DNA from: Kappaphycus alvarezii
Lineage: Eukaryota; Rhodophyta; Florideophyceae; Gigartinales; Solieriaceae
Direction: 5' to 3'
Assembly (NCBI GenBank): GCA_002205965.3
Contig: NADL03000624.1
Span: 1,116,001-1,180,000, forward strand
DNA: 64,000 nt
The position numbers and the translations under genes were made by a program. A model generated the notes under the pieces. The model ran no database searches, was not told the DNA's origin, and saw nothing but the letters and a program-made list of their open reading frames with translations. Of this stretch, positions 9,494 to 22,839 are shown one piece after another. Position 1 is the first letter of the stretch; each line of letters begins with the position of its first letter.

Positions 9494-12400
9494 TTAATCC
9501 CTTCGGTACGAAAAATTGGAAGAAAGTGAACTGTTTTGCACCTACCGATATTTAAATGAAGTTACAGGCACATATGTTCTGCCGAGTTTTAGTTCTATCA
9601 GGGGAGAAGGAGAAATAGCGATTGCTGAGATGTGCAACCATCTATCTGAATGTAGTGAAAAGTAAAACGGATGGATGGACATATCCACAGTTCTCGATGG
9701 CCGGTCAGATTCAGGGTGAAATGATGTGAAACTATTCTATTAAAATCGTTTCTACTGAGGTCCAGACTAGAAAACTTCTGTGAAGTTTCCTTCTCTTAGA
9801 AGAAGTAGCTTAATGAGCTTATCCTGACTGTAAAAATCCGAATAAGGTATGGATAAAACATACTAGGAAAAATCAAATCCCATGTATATGTGGTCATTAC
9901 TAAAGAAAAGTAATGTGCCGATTAATAAATTTTCAACAAAACTCTCCAACTTGCAGGACTGCATCCAGAATGTTATACGAATTCAAATATACATAAAGGG
10001 ATGTCTTGAAATATATACCGAGATATATTCGGTGGGCTGAATTTTTACACTTTTGCACTTTTACAGGTAGAGTATCCAATTAGTCATAAATATCTGTGTA
10101 AATATCTTCCGCCTTCCAGTGAAATTCAATTGTTCTTCTTTGGATATATTTAACCATCACTATTTTTAACCAATATCGTCCTAAAACTACGGGTTACTCA
10201 GGTTTAGGCCTCTTAAATGCCCAAATCTTCTGTGTCCTCGAGATTATTGGCTCTAAACTCTCCGAAAGAATAAATTCAATTTCCGAAGCAATTCCCAGCT
10301 ATTCAAGAACAGGATGACTGAATCGGGTTGACCCAAACTGACGTTTCTTTCTATACATAAACCTCAAGCTATCCAGTTTATTTATATTTGGATTACTTCT
10401 GTTTCGGTTCTGATGGGTAGCAGCAAAGATTGACTTAGGCTAAAGGTTTTTGTATTAAATCCACGAAAACGTTTAATTTAAATTTTGGATGGTGATATGT
10501 CTCATTTGAACCTAAATTATTATGTCATACTACTTTGTGACTTACATAGAGTTTTTGGAGCTGCAGATGGCATACTCAAGGACCGGGGATTATGAATACG
10601 CGATTACTGTCATAATGAACGCAACATGTATACTCCTTGCGGTCTCGCATATTTTTTTGTGCGGCCTTCCATTATCTATCCCTTGAAAAACCCAGATAAA
10701 GTCCTTTTCAAATTTCATATTGCTTGAAATTAATGGTTGGTCCGCTGTATGTAATTTTCAAAACAATGTAGGCAGTAAACACAAAAACAGTTATCCCGTT
10801 TAAAACCATTTTTATTTTACTCCTTTTCTAAGAGTTTGGCTTGCCAGTATTTGGGATTTAGAATTTTAAGCGAGAATCAAAAAGTTTAGACCCGATTATA
10901 TCGCAATTCTTCAGAAAGCTGTTGTATGAAACACTTCGAGCATCTATGAAACGAAAAAATCAAAGATAAAACACCCCACACAAGGTAAAATCAACAATCT
11001 ACCAAATTCATAAGATAACGACATAGAATCATAAACAAAGCGAAATAGTTTTCCTTTCGGAAATTCCTGATAGACATAATTTTAAGCTGAGGATTGGATT
11101 CGAAATTTTACTTTAAAAAGCTATCTTGAACTGAAGTAGTTCTCTCATAGACTCGCATTTTATCGAGAAGGTAAGCCTAGAGTAACAAAACTTACTCAAA
11201 AATTATTCTCTAGTTCTCTTCATCTAAAAATTGAAGATGAGAAGGAAACATAGATAATAAAAGTTATAGAATACGCTAAGTCTGAAAGACTAATAGGACT
11301 ACGTATATAAAGAGAGGGCAATGTTTTTTAAGTCAACCCATTCATTTTGATTTTTACACAAACCATGCGCTTTATCATCCATTTTTCATACATAGTTAAA
11401 CAAATAAATTGATGTATTTGGTTTTATGCTCTTATCAAATTTCACCGTTTGGTGGGAATACAGAGCTCAGATATGAGTTTTAGTCACCGAGACCCTCAGT
11501 AATGTAGAAGGAAAGAAATAATCCGTTTTATTCAGCTATTCTCCACCAAACAAATTCGCAATCAGTCTTCCAATTATTCAATTGACAAGAATATATTTGA
11601 GAGGTGTAAAAATAAATCAAGATCAAGAGAGACTGTATTTTCCGAGTTCAAAGTGGAGTTGACAGCAGCGTCAGTTGGCCACTAATATCAATATCACTGA
11701 GAAAGCAATTAGGCTGAATTTAACGAGAATATATTAATAAGGTATTCAAAAAAGTTCACCGCGATCATAAAAGGAACATATTTTAGCCCAAGATGATATT
11801 AAAAAGAATGGGAACAATAGTACTAGAAGAGATTTCATCAGGTTGGTAGTAAAACGACAGGATGCAGTTTAAATATACAACGGGCACAGTTTTGATTACT
11901 TTGAGGCATAGCTACAGAACTCATCAATTAAATATTATAATATAGTTTAAATTGTAATTAAATTGCAGCTTTTCACCGCTGAATGTTCAACACGGCTGCA
12001 AAATATAAAGAATTACAGGCTCAGGAGACCCAGCGCTGTAATAGTGGAGCAACCTGCGTAGCTTTCCATCGGTCATAAGAATTGTTAAAGGGCTATAAAT
12101 GATTTAAACAAAGATTTCGAAAATCTATATGTAATAAATTGCTGAATCTAGAGAAAAGAAAATAAAAATTGGCGAAAGTACTGGTGATTCACTAATTCAT
12201 ACTTGAGACACTGAGCACAAACTGATAACTCAGTTAAAAATTCGAATATTTCTGAAAAACGGAGTAATTCAGCTTGATATGACAGCGTCAAATAGATGTT
12301 CTGCGCAAATAATAGTTAGGTTTATGAATCGTTAAAAAACTTTATTGCGATAATGAATTTTGACGCAAGCTTCTACTACTAAGACTTTTTTTCCAAAATA

Positions 12401-15400
12401 TGAGCGATATTTTTTGCTCTAGACTACAGAGTTCTTAACTAAAATCACTTATACCCCAAATAATCTTCTTATGTTTCGCAATCACATAATCATGAATTTA
12501 AAACTCAGTATATATAAATGTAATTCTCAATGTAATCCTGAACAGCTCAGAGAACCTTTCTTTCTAGTTTCTATCTGCGATAGCGCTGTCATCATATGAG
12601 GCACACGTTGTCCTCGTCTGCGAGCAACTTGTAATTTCAATAGTAACGAACCTAGATCAAAACAAAATTTTCGGTAATTTTTGCGCAAGTCAGGGTATGA
12701 GCTACTTTATTCCACTTGATAAACTTCAATTTTAGCGCCAATTTGAGGACAATGGTTCGATAGACACTAGCGCTCTTACTCCAAATTTTCAAATATAAAA
12801 ATACTCTTGCGAAGCCCAAACTTGGAAGTTTAGTTAGCTTAGATAGCGCAAAAGTTTTATCGTATTCAATATAATAGTTTTGAATTCCGCCTTGGGATAA
12901 ATGAGATATGTTTAATGAAGCTTCTGTTTATTATCAAAATATTGTGCACCTCATGTTTACTTTTGTGACATTCAAAGCTCTCATGGATTACTTCGTATCG
13001 ATGGAAATGCTTAAAAATGTTTACAATTCCGAATTTTAGTGGTGGAACTACGGTTAACTAGCTACAGGAGCTAAATAGTAGCCTAATTTAACAAATTATA
13101 TAGAAATACAACAGTATTGGAGAGGTCTCTCCACTATTTGAAAAATAAAGATTAATACTAAAAATAAAATAAAGAGTACTGCCCATTTTCGAGGCGAAAC
13201 AATGACACCAAAACTACTTCAATGTTTTAGGTTTCAAAATTTAAATATCCCCGAACAGAGTAGTAATAGGCACGAAGAAACCATTCAGACATTTTCTCGA
13301 TGGAGAAATGTTGATGGCCATCTGAAATCAGAATATTAATAATTTTCGTCTAAAAAATGACACTAGGAGACCCATTGATGGCTCAAGATGCTTTCCAAAT
13401 AAAATATATGTGAATTGAATTTATAGAAGGGACAGGAATTGACGGTAATATAGGAAAGCAAGAATCTCCAAATAAAATTTATTGAACGCAGGAAATGATA
13501 CGAACGCACATGATCTTAATTTAAATTAATTAAAAAATACAGTATTAATACTACAAATAAAATTAAATATCCCATTTGATCTCCCTGTGAGAATACTGTC
13601 AAACCAAGGGCTACTGTTTTATGCCTGCTAGGAAATAGATTGCAGATGGTCCCCTTTTGCACAAAAACGGGAGAGATGATGTTACTGGGCCGGAAAGGGA
13701 AGCTTATGACTATAATAGGAGAAATGAATACGGTGTATTGAAAAATACTTTGTACTGAGAGGAAATTCCGCATTTCATACATTTAATTCATGCATTCAGC
13801 TTTTTATGGAAATGATATGATGCTCACTTTTTTCCTAAATATGCTCTCAACAGGAAGAAATATTGATTGAGAGATATATTTGTAATTTCTGAACGGTAAC
13901 TTTTCTTTAAAAAAGTTCACACTAGAATCAGCAATTTATTTCCCGGAAAATTCGCGCTGGAGCAAAGATCTAAAAGCAAAGTAGACACAAAACTAAAAAT
14001 TAATCTCTCTTACTATGCTTTGGAATCAAAAATTTTAGATTTTAAAAATATGAATCAAAGTAATATAAAGATAAGCCAGTCTTAGGTAAAAGACGAAATA
14101 TTAGTAACTTACGGAATATATGCGCTACTCTACGCTACTCTATACGTATTTTTAAAAAGTATACACCGTTCTCAGTGTAGCTGAATTTTCAGAACCAATT
14201 CAAATCTGCTGTTGTGGCTGATGTTGTCTTAAATAATCCGTTTCTGTAGTGGGGAAGAACTGTAGGGGGTAGTTGACGCTAAAATAATATTACGAGAGAG
14301 GTACTGTGAAGCGAGGATTGGAAAGTGGAGAGCACCTTAATACGGGGATGGGAGTATAGTACGAAGATGAAAAGTAAGGAGTATTTCATAAGATGGTATT
14401 TAATTTTGAAAGGAATAAGCAATAGGTTCTTAAGGAGGGTGTCTGATGCGGTAGGAAGGGTACGGGAATAAATTGGTATGTAATAATGGAAGATTAGTAC
14501 GACTGTATCATTCTTCTTGTAGCTGTGAAGTTAGACCGGACTTCTGCGAAGGGAAGGTGTGAGTCGTGGTGTTAATCGTACTGCATATGTAATAACTAGC
14601 CACAAAGGGATAATCTACCGAAATTACATAATCTGTGACAGTTTTATCCAAGGTAATGTGTAGTCGAATACATAATTTGATCTGCAGGAATTTCTATAAG
14701 TGATTAGAAAACTTAAAATATGGTTGAAAATTATTCGGGGTAATAGCGAAACAATTTTAGGAGCATATATGGAAATAAAAGGGGAAGTAATATAGCAGCA
14801 CTTGAGTGAATCGAATAATTTTAAAGTTTTGGAGCAGGAATTTTAGGGGGGTCTCTTTACTGATCACTCTTAAAGGAAAGTTCAATTTTGCAAAAGTGAA
14901 CTACTCTTCTTTCATCCTATGTCTATTAAACAGTACAGAGTAGTAGGTAATGTCCAATTGATAACGGATTTTCCGCCAATGCGTTTGGAAAACCGTGTGA
15001 CGTATTAAGATTTAGTTGATAGTTTAATAAGGCTTGTTACCTAAGCGAGTAAGTAAAGATAGACTTACATTTAGCGGACTGTCTATGTTCGTAAAAACAG
15101 TCAAAATTAACGCAAAAAATAAAAGGCTTTTCTTAAAATAACTCTGTATGAAAAAAGTTTCAAGAAAAAGACTACTAAAACATATCAGGCCAAAACTTCT
15201 CCTTTCTTTCAGCATTTTATTATTTTCCATATATTCCTCTGACATCAAAGACCTGCTCTTAAGCATATATAGATAATTATTCGAGGCTTAATTTAAAGAC
15301 AATAAAGCATCTCTTATTCTATATGGTACCCGAACAATTTGTGTAATTTTCCGAGAGTTTACTCATGTCGGTAATCTCAATACACTCTTAGTTTGTTCAT

Positions 15401-18400
15401 CATTTCGTAGGCATTCAGTGAAATCGCTTAATTTTCTGGAACCTTTTCACATCACAGAGAGATTAGAGACATTGCTGCGGGCAAAACACACGGTTGCATC
15501 TGTTACATGCCGATTGTCGCGATACAACTACTAAAAAAGGACTCCCAGGAATTATTTAACGATCTTACATTTCTTGAACTTCACCCCTTCATGATATTTT
15601 ATCCAAAAACGAACAATTTCTGTACTCTTAGATTAAAGTTGTGAACAAATGCTAAACTTAAAGACGAGTATGATATTACTGCCAAATAAATTTCCTTTCA
15701 CAAGAGACCAAAGAGCAATTTTTTTTCATTATCCTCAATGATTTGGATCCGTGAAGCTATGGGTGGCATGTTCTGCTAGTGAGATTAACGGACAATCTCA
15801 ATGCGGGTCATGCAGTCAAATTCAACTTGGTACTGTCATAAATGGTATCCCTTAGTCATACTGATATTCTCATATAAGACAAAAATTATCCTAAAACGGG
15901 GAAAATCAGCTGTGCACTCTACCACTAAAGACCAATTAATTTTTCGGGAGTGCAGATACGCTAACTAAATAATTCTCTGTAAATTTATAAGCACAGTAAA
16001 TTGGTGCGCCATATTCTCTACTCTGTATATTTCGGACGGCCTTCAAATAAGTAATATTATCCCCTTTCCACTGTGACTTGGAATGTGGTATGTGCTTCTA
16101 AGTACATGTTGCTGACTCAGAGATCTTTAGCTCGACTCCCGCATGACTTTCGTGAGAGGACCGAAACTTCCACCAGAAACTCTCCTGATTGTTAAAAATC
16201 TGCTGCTCTAATACTTCATTAGAAATACATTTGAACAAAATATTCATTTCTTATGAAGGGATGAAAAATATCCTGTAGATAGCAGATAGCTTCGGAAGTC
16301 AAAAAAGTAAGAAAAACATGAGCGCGAAATAAGAATGGGACGTTTTTTCCAGTTGAACAACAAACGAACGATGTTTTATTCATAATTTTCTTACTTATTT
16401 TAGATCTAAATGATGCATTTTGAGCAACTCCTCTATGATGGAACACCTTTTGGTGCTTTTGTGATGTATTTCAAAGTCCCCAAATATATCCTACCGGCGA
16501 ATAAGTCATAAAGTTATGGTTTTCTTTGCCGAATTTTATTGTGTAGCGCACATCGGTGCGGTGGTCTACGTGCACCATCATCACCGAGGCGACTAGAACA
16601 AAGAATATTTGATTTACTGATTTTATAAACACAAAATTCCCCCTGGTATTCTGCTTTGATACGCACCCCTTCTTCCAATTTCTTTTTCAACTGACTGCTG
16701 CATGGTGCGTTCATACACTAGAAAACGATGAAATTCGAGAAACTCCAATTGAATTTTCAAAGAATTGAGATGAATTTTTGAGAAACGGAATCAAATTTGA
16801 TCTCAATTAGCCTTTCAGCTAATAAGTAACAAAAATTAGACTAAGATGAACGAAACCTTGGCCCAAATAGAAATTTGTACAAAATATCCATGAGTCGACA
16901 GTAATGATAAAAAACGGGAGTAGAACAGAATCGAAGAGACCATTGCTCCTTCCTTCGCCTCCAAGTCCTCGATTTAAAAGGAACTTTTGTGCATCTATTT
17001 TGACAATGAAAGTGCGGTTTTGTGACAAAGGTCTCACGAAACCTCACGTCGCATTCCATCTGCTATTCAAATGACTAGATCAACCCTTAATGTAATTTAG
17101 GACTGCCCAAAAACAGTATGCTTCGGTTCAAACACATTCTATGCCTTCGGATCGTAAGACGCATAATAGAGGAGTCGTTTCAATATTTAAGTCAACTCCA
17201 AATCCGCTTCATCTGCTTATAATTTCGCCAATATTTATATGTGAATATACAGTAGCATAATGTTTGCGTTGGTCATTAACTGCTTTAAAATACAAATAAC
17301 AGCCAACCTTTATATACTATAAAGTGGTTTTCTTCTCTCTCTGATCGGATAATGAATCAAATGCTCACCAAAACTGACCCGGTTCTTATTCTTCAAATGA
17401 TATTTCCAAAATCGGGGCTGGTATATAATTCGACCTAAATTATTTCTCCGGGTCACTGAAGCATGAAAATTGACAATTTTATAGGTTTAAATATGTAAAG
17501 AGCTCTACTATCTTTCTAGATGTAGTTGGGTACAATTTTAACGGATAAAAACCCTGTTCCGTAGTAGCTCACATGAAACTAAGGTTGCGGGGCGGAAAAT
17601 GCAAAAAATACTCGAACAGAGACAAATATAGAAAATAAAGACCATATGGGAGAGCTACACCAGAGTACATAATCACTTGGCATTATTTTCCGGTATCATT
17701 TACATTGGTTTCAAGAAAAGACTACTGCTTTTTCCAACTTATATTGTATGATACTGCAGTTTGATCTGATCAGGGTAGTTTCAATCTTACACTGTTTATA
17801 TCGATTCCAAAGCTTGCGTCTCTTAAAATAAGCCCTCAAATGTCAAATGGGGATACTATTCCTTAAGAAGACTTTCCATCGGCGAATATATACATATATA
17901 TATAATTTCTGGAATTGGTGACTTATGCATTTGTAGTGGTTCCGAGTACCTAGAATTTAGATATAAATAGAATCAGTGTGTTTCTTTTTCCTAGAATGTT
18001 CTCACAGTACAGGGAGTATAGACATAATTACGGCGTTAATATTATTCGGAGTTACTTTTCGTATATCTGTGGAATAACGGTGTAAATTTGAAGCCATAAC
18101 ATTAAATAGGACATATTACGATTAATTTTGGGATCAATCCTTTAGTATCAATTTTTCTCTCCATGCCGCGCATACATTGTTTCTGTTCGAGCAATTCGCA
18201 CCGACCGCCGTATTGTTTTTCTTGAAAATAATCTAATTTCAGCGACTTACTGAAAAAATGTTTGTCAGTCGTTTAATTTTTACACTGCACCCACGTCGCA
18301 TGCATATTTTAAGGTCATATTAACAAATTTGATATAGCGAACGACACAAATCAAATGTTTTTCTTACTGTAAGGGGAGGCTTACATGTGTCGAGTAGGCC

Positions 18401-19460
18401 ACACTAACTGCTCTGAAGAAGACAAAAATTCTCCATCGATATAACTTCCCTCTGTGGAGCCAAATTTTCTTTCTTTCTCAATTTTTTGCTCCTTTTTTTT
18501 CTCCTTTTATCACAATGAACCTCATCTAAAATATCTGCAATGCCTCAGCATACTGTGGGAGCCCTTTTTATTCAAGTCTTGTATGTAATCCATGTTTAAA
18601 AAATTATTAATTGTTTCCCGCATCAGATAGACGGATTTTAAACATGCCGAAATTTCATTGTACTCATCCCCTGTCTAAAAGAAGAGAAAAAGTAACTTCA
18701 ACAGCTCAAAGACATCTAAATAAGAAATTAATGATATAAATATAGATAAAATGTAAGTCCTTACATATTTTTTTCGGTTTCATATCCCAAATGTAAAATG
18801 TTTTGAACAGTGTAGTGCTCATAATATTTTCCAGCGTAGTAGTCCGCGAGTACTTGGCCAATTCTAAAACAATCACAGCAGTGCCATACTATAGGTGGTT
18901 TCTACCGTACTATAACGTTTCGTGGAACCAGATATCCAAACCTCGAGTACTAAAACGGAGAAGTTTGCATTTCGGAGGAATCAAAATGACTCCTAGAACC
19001 CTTTTTTGATCACTGCAGTGACATATACGACCTATATCACCTACGACGGCTTCTAATACGCTTTGCAAAAGTTTCATTCTCAGTCTGCTTCGAACCGTTT
19101 GTCGCGGTCATTTTTTTCACTAACCACGGTTTATTCTCTCCTTGAGATCCTTCTGCGCCCCGCTAGCCTGTTTCGACGAGCTTCGCATTTTAAGTTCCTT
19201 TGTGGAATGCAGTAAATACCAGTAACTTTTTCTAAGACCAGAATCGGTCCTCATGCACAAATGAGAAACAGAATGAGAATAACGATAAATCTTGCAATGT
19301 TCACGCGAAGGAACTTCTGGGTAATTACTCCAACATAAAGTGCACTACCTAATCGGACCTTGCTTTGGGCTATGCTCATTGACCTCCAGTCTCAGCTTTT
19401 TACCATCTTCCGAGTTAAAGAATTTCAAACGCTTGCGCTTTCGTTGATTTGTTAGAGCGA
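9494..19460. other. AT-rich stretch without recognisable genes
   Basis: Nearly 10 kb of strongly AT-rich sequence (about two thirds A+T by eye) with stops dense in all frames; the few open frames above 60 codons have no protein-like composition. No tRNA, rRNA, LTR, inverted repeat or tandem array was recognised. It does not read as organellar DNA, since no plastid or mitochondrial gene fragment is seen. It could be very old, fully decayed transposon sequence or gene-poor heterochromatin. Confidence 0.5.
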
Positions 19461-21831
19461 TCAATTCTTTTGCTTTTCCGATCCCATTTCAGACTTCCTA
19501 TCTTGTTTGGCGGAATGAGGTTCCATGGGACCTAAGCTAGCAGCGTAGTAGAGTACCTCGAGAGGTAAATTGAACATAAAATCTATTGCTGACTGAACCT
19601 TGCTAAGGATATTCTTGTACTTATTAACATATTTAAAAGTCATAGTAGTAGATAGCACATCCCTTCTTTCACATATCCGAAAAGAAACAATTTTCTTTAA
19701 AGTACTTGTTTTCAGAATTTGAACATCCAAATTATTCTCCCATTTCAAGTGAGAGTTTGATGACCCTAGGATTTCTCTTTCCTGTGTAGTTCGTCCACTT
19801 CTGCCTTTTTCTTAATGTACAGCGCTTCTGTGGTATGTTTAAAGGGACTCTATTGGGCTCCTTAGGGAGAGATATACGAAGCCGGATACCTACTGGGGTA
19901 CTTAGTTCTCCCATTAGAAAAAGGAGGCAGCGAAAAATTTGAGAGAAAACCTATATGCATCCAAAAAGTTTACGTAAAAAATCAATACTGCGTACAGCAC
20001 GCCTGTCTCGGATACAGATACATACATATAGCAATACGTATCCACATGAGGAGCAGTTGATGGAAGCTTTGACCCATGTGATACTCCAGGATGTACTTTT
20101 TAAATGTATCATCTCCCATCAGGCAGCAGATAAGACCTAGGGACATATGTATTAGGCAATGGGCTAGGTTTTATGGCTGTACTCTTGTCTTGACCCCCAA
20201 AGTCGCCGGAACTTCGTACGTGCCATTCACCTGCAAATTGCAGTCATCATCAATTGAAATATCTTCAATATTATCTACCACCAATGTATCTATGCAATCT
20301 GGTGAGCATGAAAAGTATGGCGCGTCCTTTATTTACACTATTCAAACCTCAAACGGTGCCAAAAACCCCATCCATTATGCTCAAAGCAGCCCATCCCTGG
20401 AATATCTATCATATTACCTCTCATTAATGACTCCGTATAGACCTTGGATCTGAACCATGATTCGCACATTACTTTAAACTATTTTCGCATTTTTGCCCTT
20501 CACCTTGCTAGCCAGAGAGCCTAGTCACAAGTCTCTACGTACTCATTCATTCTTAATAAAAAAAATACCCACATTTGTGTCCTTTATGCAGAACTAGAGA
20601 AGGACGAACCAGTCTGCGCATCACTGCGTTAATTTCAGACAATTTCATGTTGCTAACAGACAAAACTCCACTCTCTCTTTCATTTTTTGACGTTCCCTAC
20701 TATCTGTTATTCCTTTCGTATATGAAAATTACTTTCTACCCTTTATTATGGCTTTGGGTACGGTAAACCATTTGTTGAGGGAATCATACGTGCCCTTTAG
20801 AATTTTAAACATGAAACTTATAAACTTTGTCCAATTTATCAGTGCCTCGCTCTCGAACAGCGGCTCCTGTCACTTTCTTCACCCTAACGCGGCTACTCTT
20901 CGCAAAAATGGGGTTTGTACCAAGAAAGACATGAGATCCGAGGTTGGCCTCGTCCGGAATATAAAATAGCGGACTTCGATCGTAGTCAGCAAAGGATTGC
21001 TCTGAGGTAAGGCCCCCTCTTTCCAAGACTTAATCATTCGAGTTTATGGCAACTGAACGGTTACTTCTACACGCTCATATCGCTGCCGTTTCTGTGTCCT
21101 GCTGACTGGGATCAGAAATTTCTTTACCATTACTTGGAGTTAGCTCCCCGCTATCCTCCTCTATTTCTCTGCAACAAACTATAAATTAAGGCTGATCTAC
21201 GAACGGCTGGGACCGTATGAGGTGCTCACGAATGACTAGAATGGATTTGTGGCCCCTTGCAGTAACGGTCTCCGAGATTTACTGCTTGAAATACCCCCTA
21301 ACGTCTGTTAGTATGCAGCAGTTCAACAACTCCTAACCCTTCTCTTCTAGAATGCTGAAGAGAATATGGCTACAAACTATGTCTGTTCTGCTTCTCTGTA
21401 ACCGCAGTTTTAACACGAGGCGGAAGAAAGCGTCTGCAATTGCATCAGAGGAGTGATCTTCTTTACCTGTTTTACGCGCACTGAGCATTTTAACTTGATT
21501 TTCTGCAGCTCTTGTCCCAAACAAATCATTATCAAGGGTTTCAATCAGATGCGGAGGAAGGAAGAACACTTTTTTTGTCTACCTAAGTGCGAGGTACTCA
21601 AACTCTGGTAAGTTGCATGTTTGATCTTTCTGAAATTTCCATGTCATCCTTCCCAAATTCCTCCTTTCTGTGGGGTAAAAAGCGATTAAATAAAAAAAAT
21701 ATAGCGTGGGGGATCGTGAGAAGGGGTTTAAGTACCGAGAGATCTATTGTTATAAAAACGGTCCCTTCTGTAGGAGAGCGATCCTCTCCACAAACTTCCG
21801 TCTTCTTTATCCCTGACCTTTGAGTTTTCAA
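19461..21831 (-). other. Unassigned decayed coding relics
   Basis: Five minus-strand open frames of 60-95 codons follow each other (21831-21598, 21569-21333, 21026-20805, 19914-19732, 19748-19461) with more balanced composition than the stretch to the left. Phrases such as SSDAIADAFFRLVLKLRL and VPLNIPQKRCTLRKRQKW look protein-like, but no domain could be named. A broken mobile element is the likeliest source. A plus-strand frame of 120 codons (20091-20453) gives no better reading. Confidence 0.25.
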
Positions 21832-22127
21832 AAAAAACTCTTCTCACCAATTTTTCTTTACGAACAAAATTATGAAACGAATTTTCCCCTATGAATCCAA
21901 ATTCACTGTAAACCCCATTTCCATTTTATCTCTGATGATTTTGGTCCTCTTTTTTCAAAAAAGAAACCTTTCGAATCGTGATCCGCTTCGTTCTCCAAAT
22001 TCAGTTCCGATATGTTATCAAGCATATTTTTAGTAATTGCTCTGATTGCATGCAAAATCAAAGCTGCGGCATCGACTAACATTTTTTATTTCGTCCAAGG
22101 CCGTGAAACTTTTCGAAGGCGTCGCCC

Positions 22128-22212
22128 TATTTAAAGTTCGAAACCGACGTCGTTGAGGCAAAAGCACCACCATCAACTACTACATCGGCTCACCCCACTT
22201 TTTGCCCTCAAC
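22128..22212 (+). promoter_or_regulatory. Putative core promoter and leader
   Basis: CTATTTAAAG (a TATA-like box) lies about 85 bp upstream of an ATG at 22213. Between them is a C/A-rich, T-poor leader typical of untranslated leaders. The composition changes here from AT-rich to GC-rich, which supports a real transcription unit. Confidence 0.35.
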
Positions 22213-22839
22213 ATGACCAACTTCCGCCTGTCCCTCACCATCGCCAAGCCATCCCGAGGCCGCCGCCCTCTCAACGCTCTAGCCTTTATGGCCAATGGAC
22301 CAACCTACTATGATGATTAATGTAGAAGAATGGACCGGGAACGGGTTCGGGAGTGCGTCTGCCGGTACTACTTCGAGGAGGCAGAAGAGGCAGAGGCAGA
22401 GGAGGAGGAGGCAGAAGAAGAAGTAGAAGAAGAGGAGGCTGAGGCTGAGGTGGGGGGATCGGAAGGTGAGGAGTACTGGGTGGATCAGTGCGAGCCACTA
22501 GTGTACAAAGGTAGGCGGGCTGCTTTGGAAAACGGAGGGGAGACTGAGGGAGTAATCGTTATTTCTGACTCTTCTGACAAGAATGGAGGGTAGGATGAAG
22601 AGGATTACGAGGGGTATGAGGGGTAGAGAGACATAGAAAGTGTTGAATTGGTGGGGTGGGGGTTGGACAGTATGGACCGGGTGGTTCAGACGCTGGAACC
22701 GGAAAGAGGCATCTTCAGTCGTCTAGATATCTCCCGGGAGGAAACAGAGAATTGTAAGCCATTCGAGGATATTTGTGGGGACTGTTTGGGTGGAATTGAT
22801 ATTTTGGAGGAATTTTTTGGCTCTGATCTCGAGGAATAA
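22213..22839 (+). pseudogene. Broken or unusual host-like gene, acidic protein with SUMO-interacting-like motif
   Basis: ATG 22213 opens a GC-rich frame of 35 codons (MTNFRLSLTIAKPSRGRRPL...) ended by TAA at 22318-22320. The same frame resumes at ATG 22330 with a Glu/Ala tract (22370-22450, GAG/GAA/GCA codons) and ends GVIVISDSSDKNGG at a TAG, 22591-22593. A further open piece (about 22648-22839) ends ILEEFFGSDLEE. VIVISDSSD fits the SUMO-interacting motif pattern of a hydrophobic core followed by Ser/acidic residues. The promoter-like upstream sequence and codon-like composition argue for a real gene; the in-frame stops argue for a pseudogene, or for introns I could not place. No family is recognised. 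Confidence 0.4.

Noticed and set aside
9494-19460. Organelle-derived insert (NUMT or NUPT) as an explanation of the AT-rich stretch
   Set aside because: No plastid or mitochondrial gene fragment could be recognised in any frame.
20091-20453. 120-codon plus-strand frame
   Set aside because: No domain or convincing composition; the region may instead be a decayed minus-strand element.
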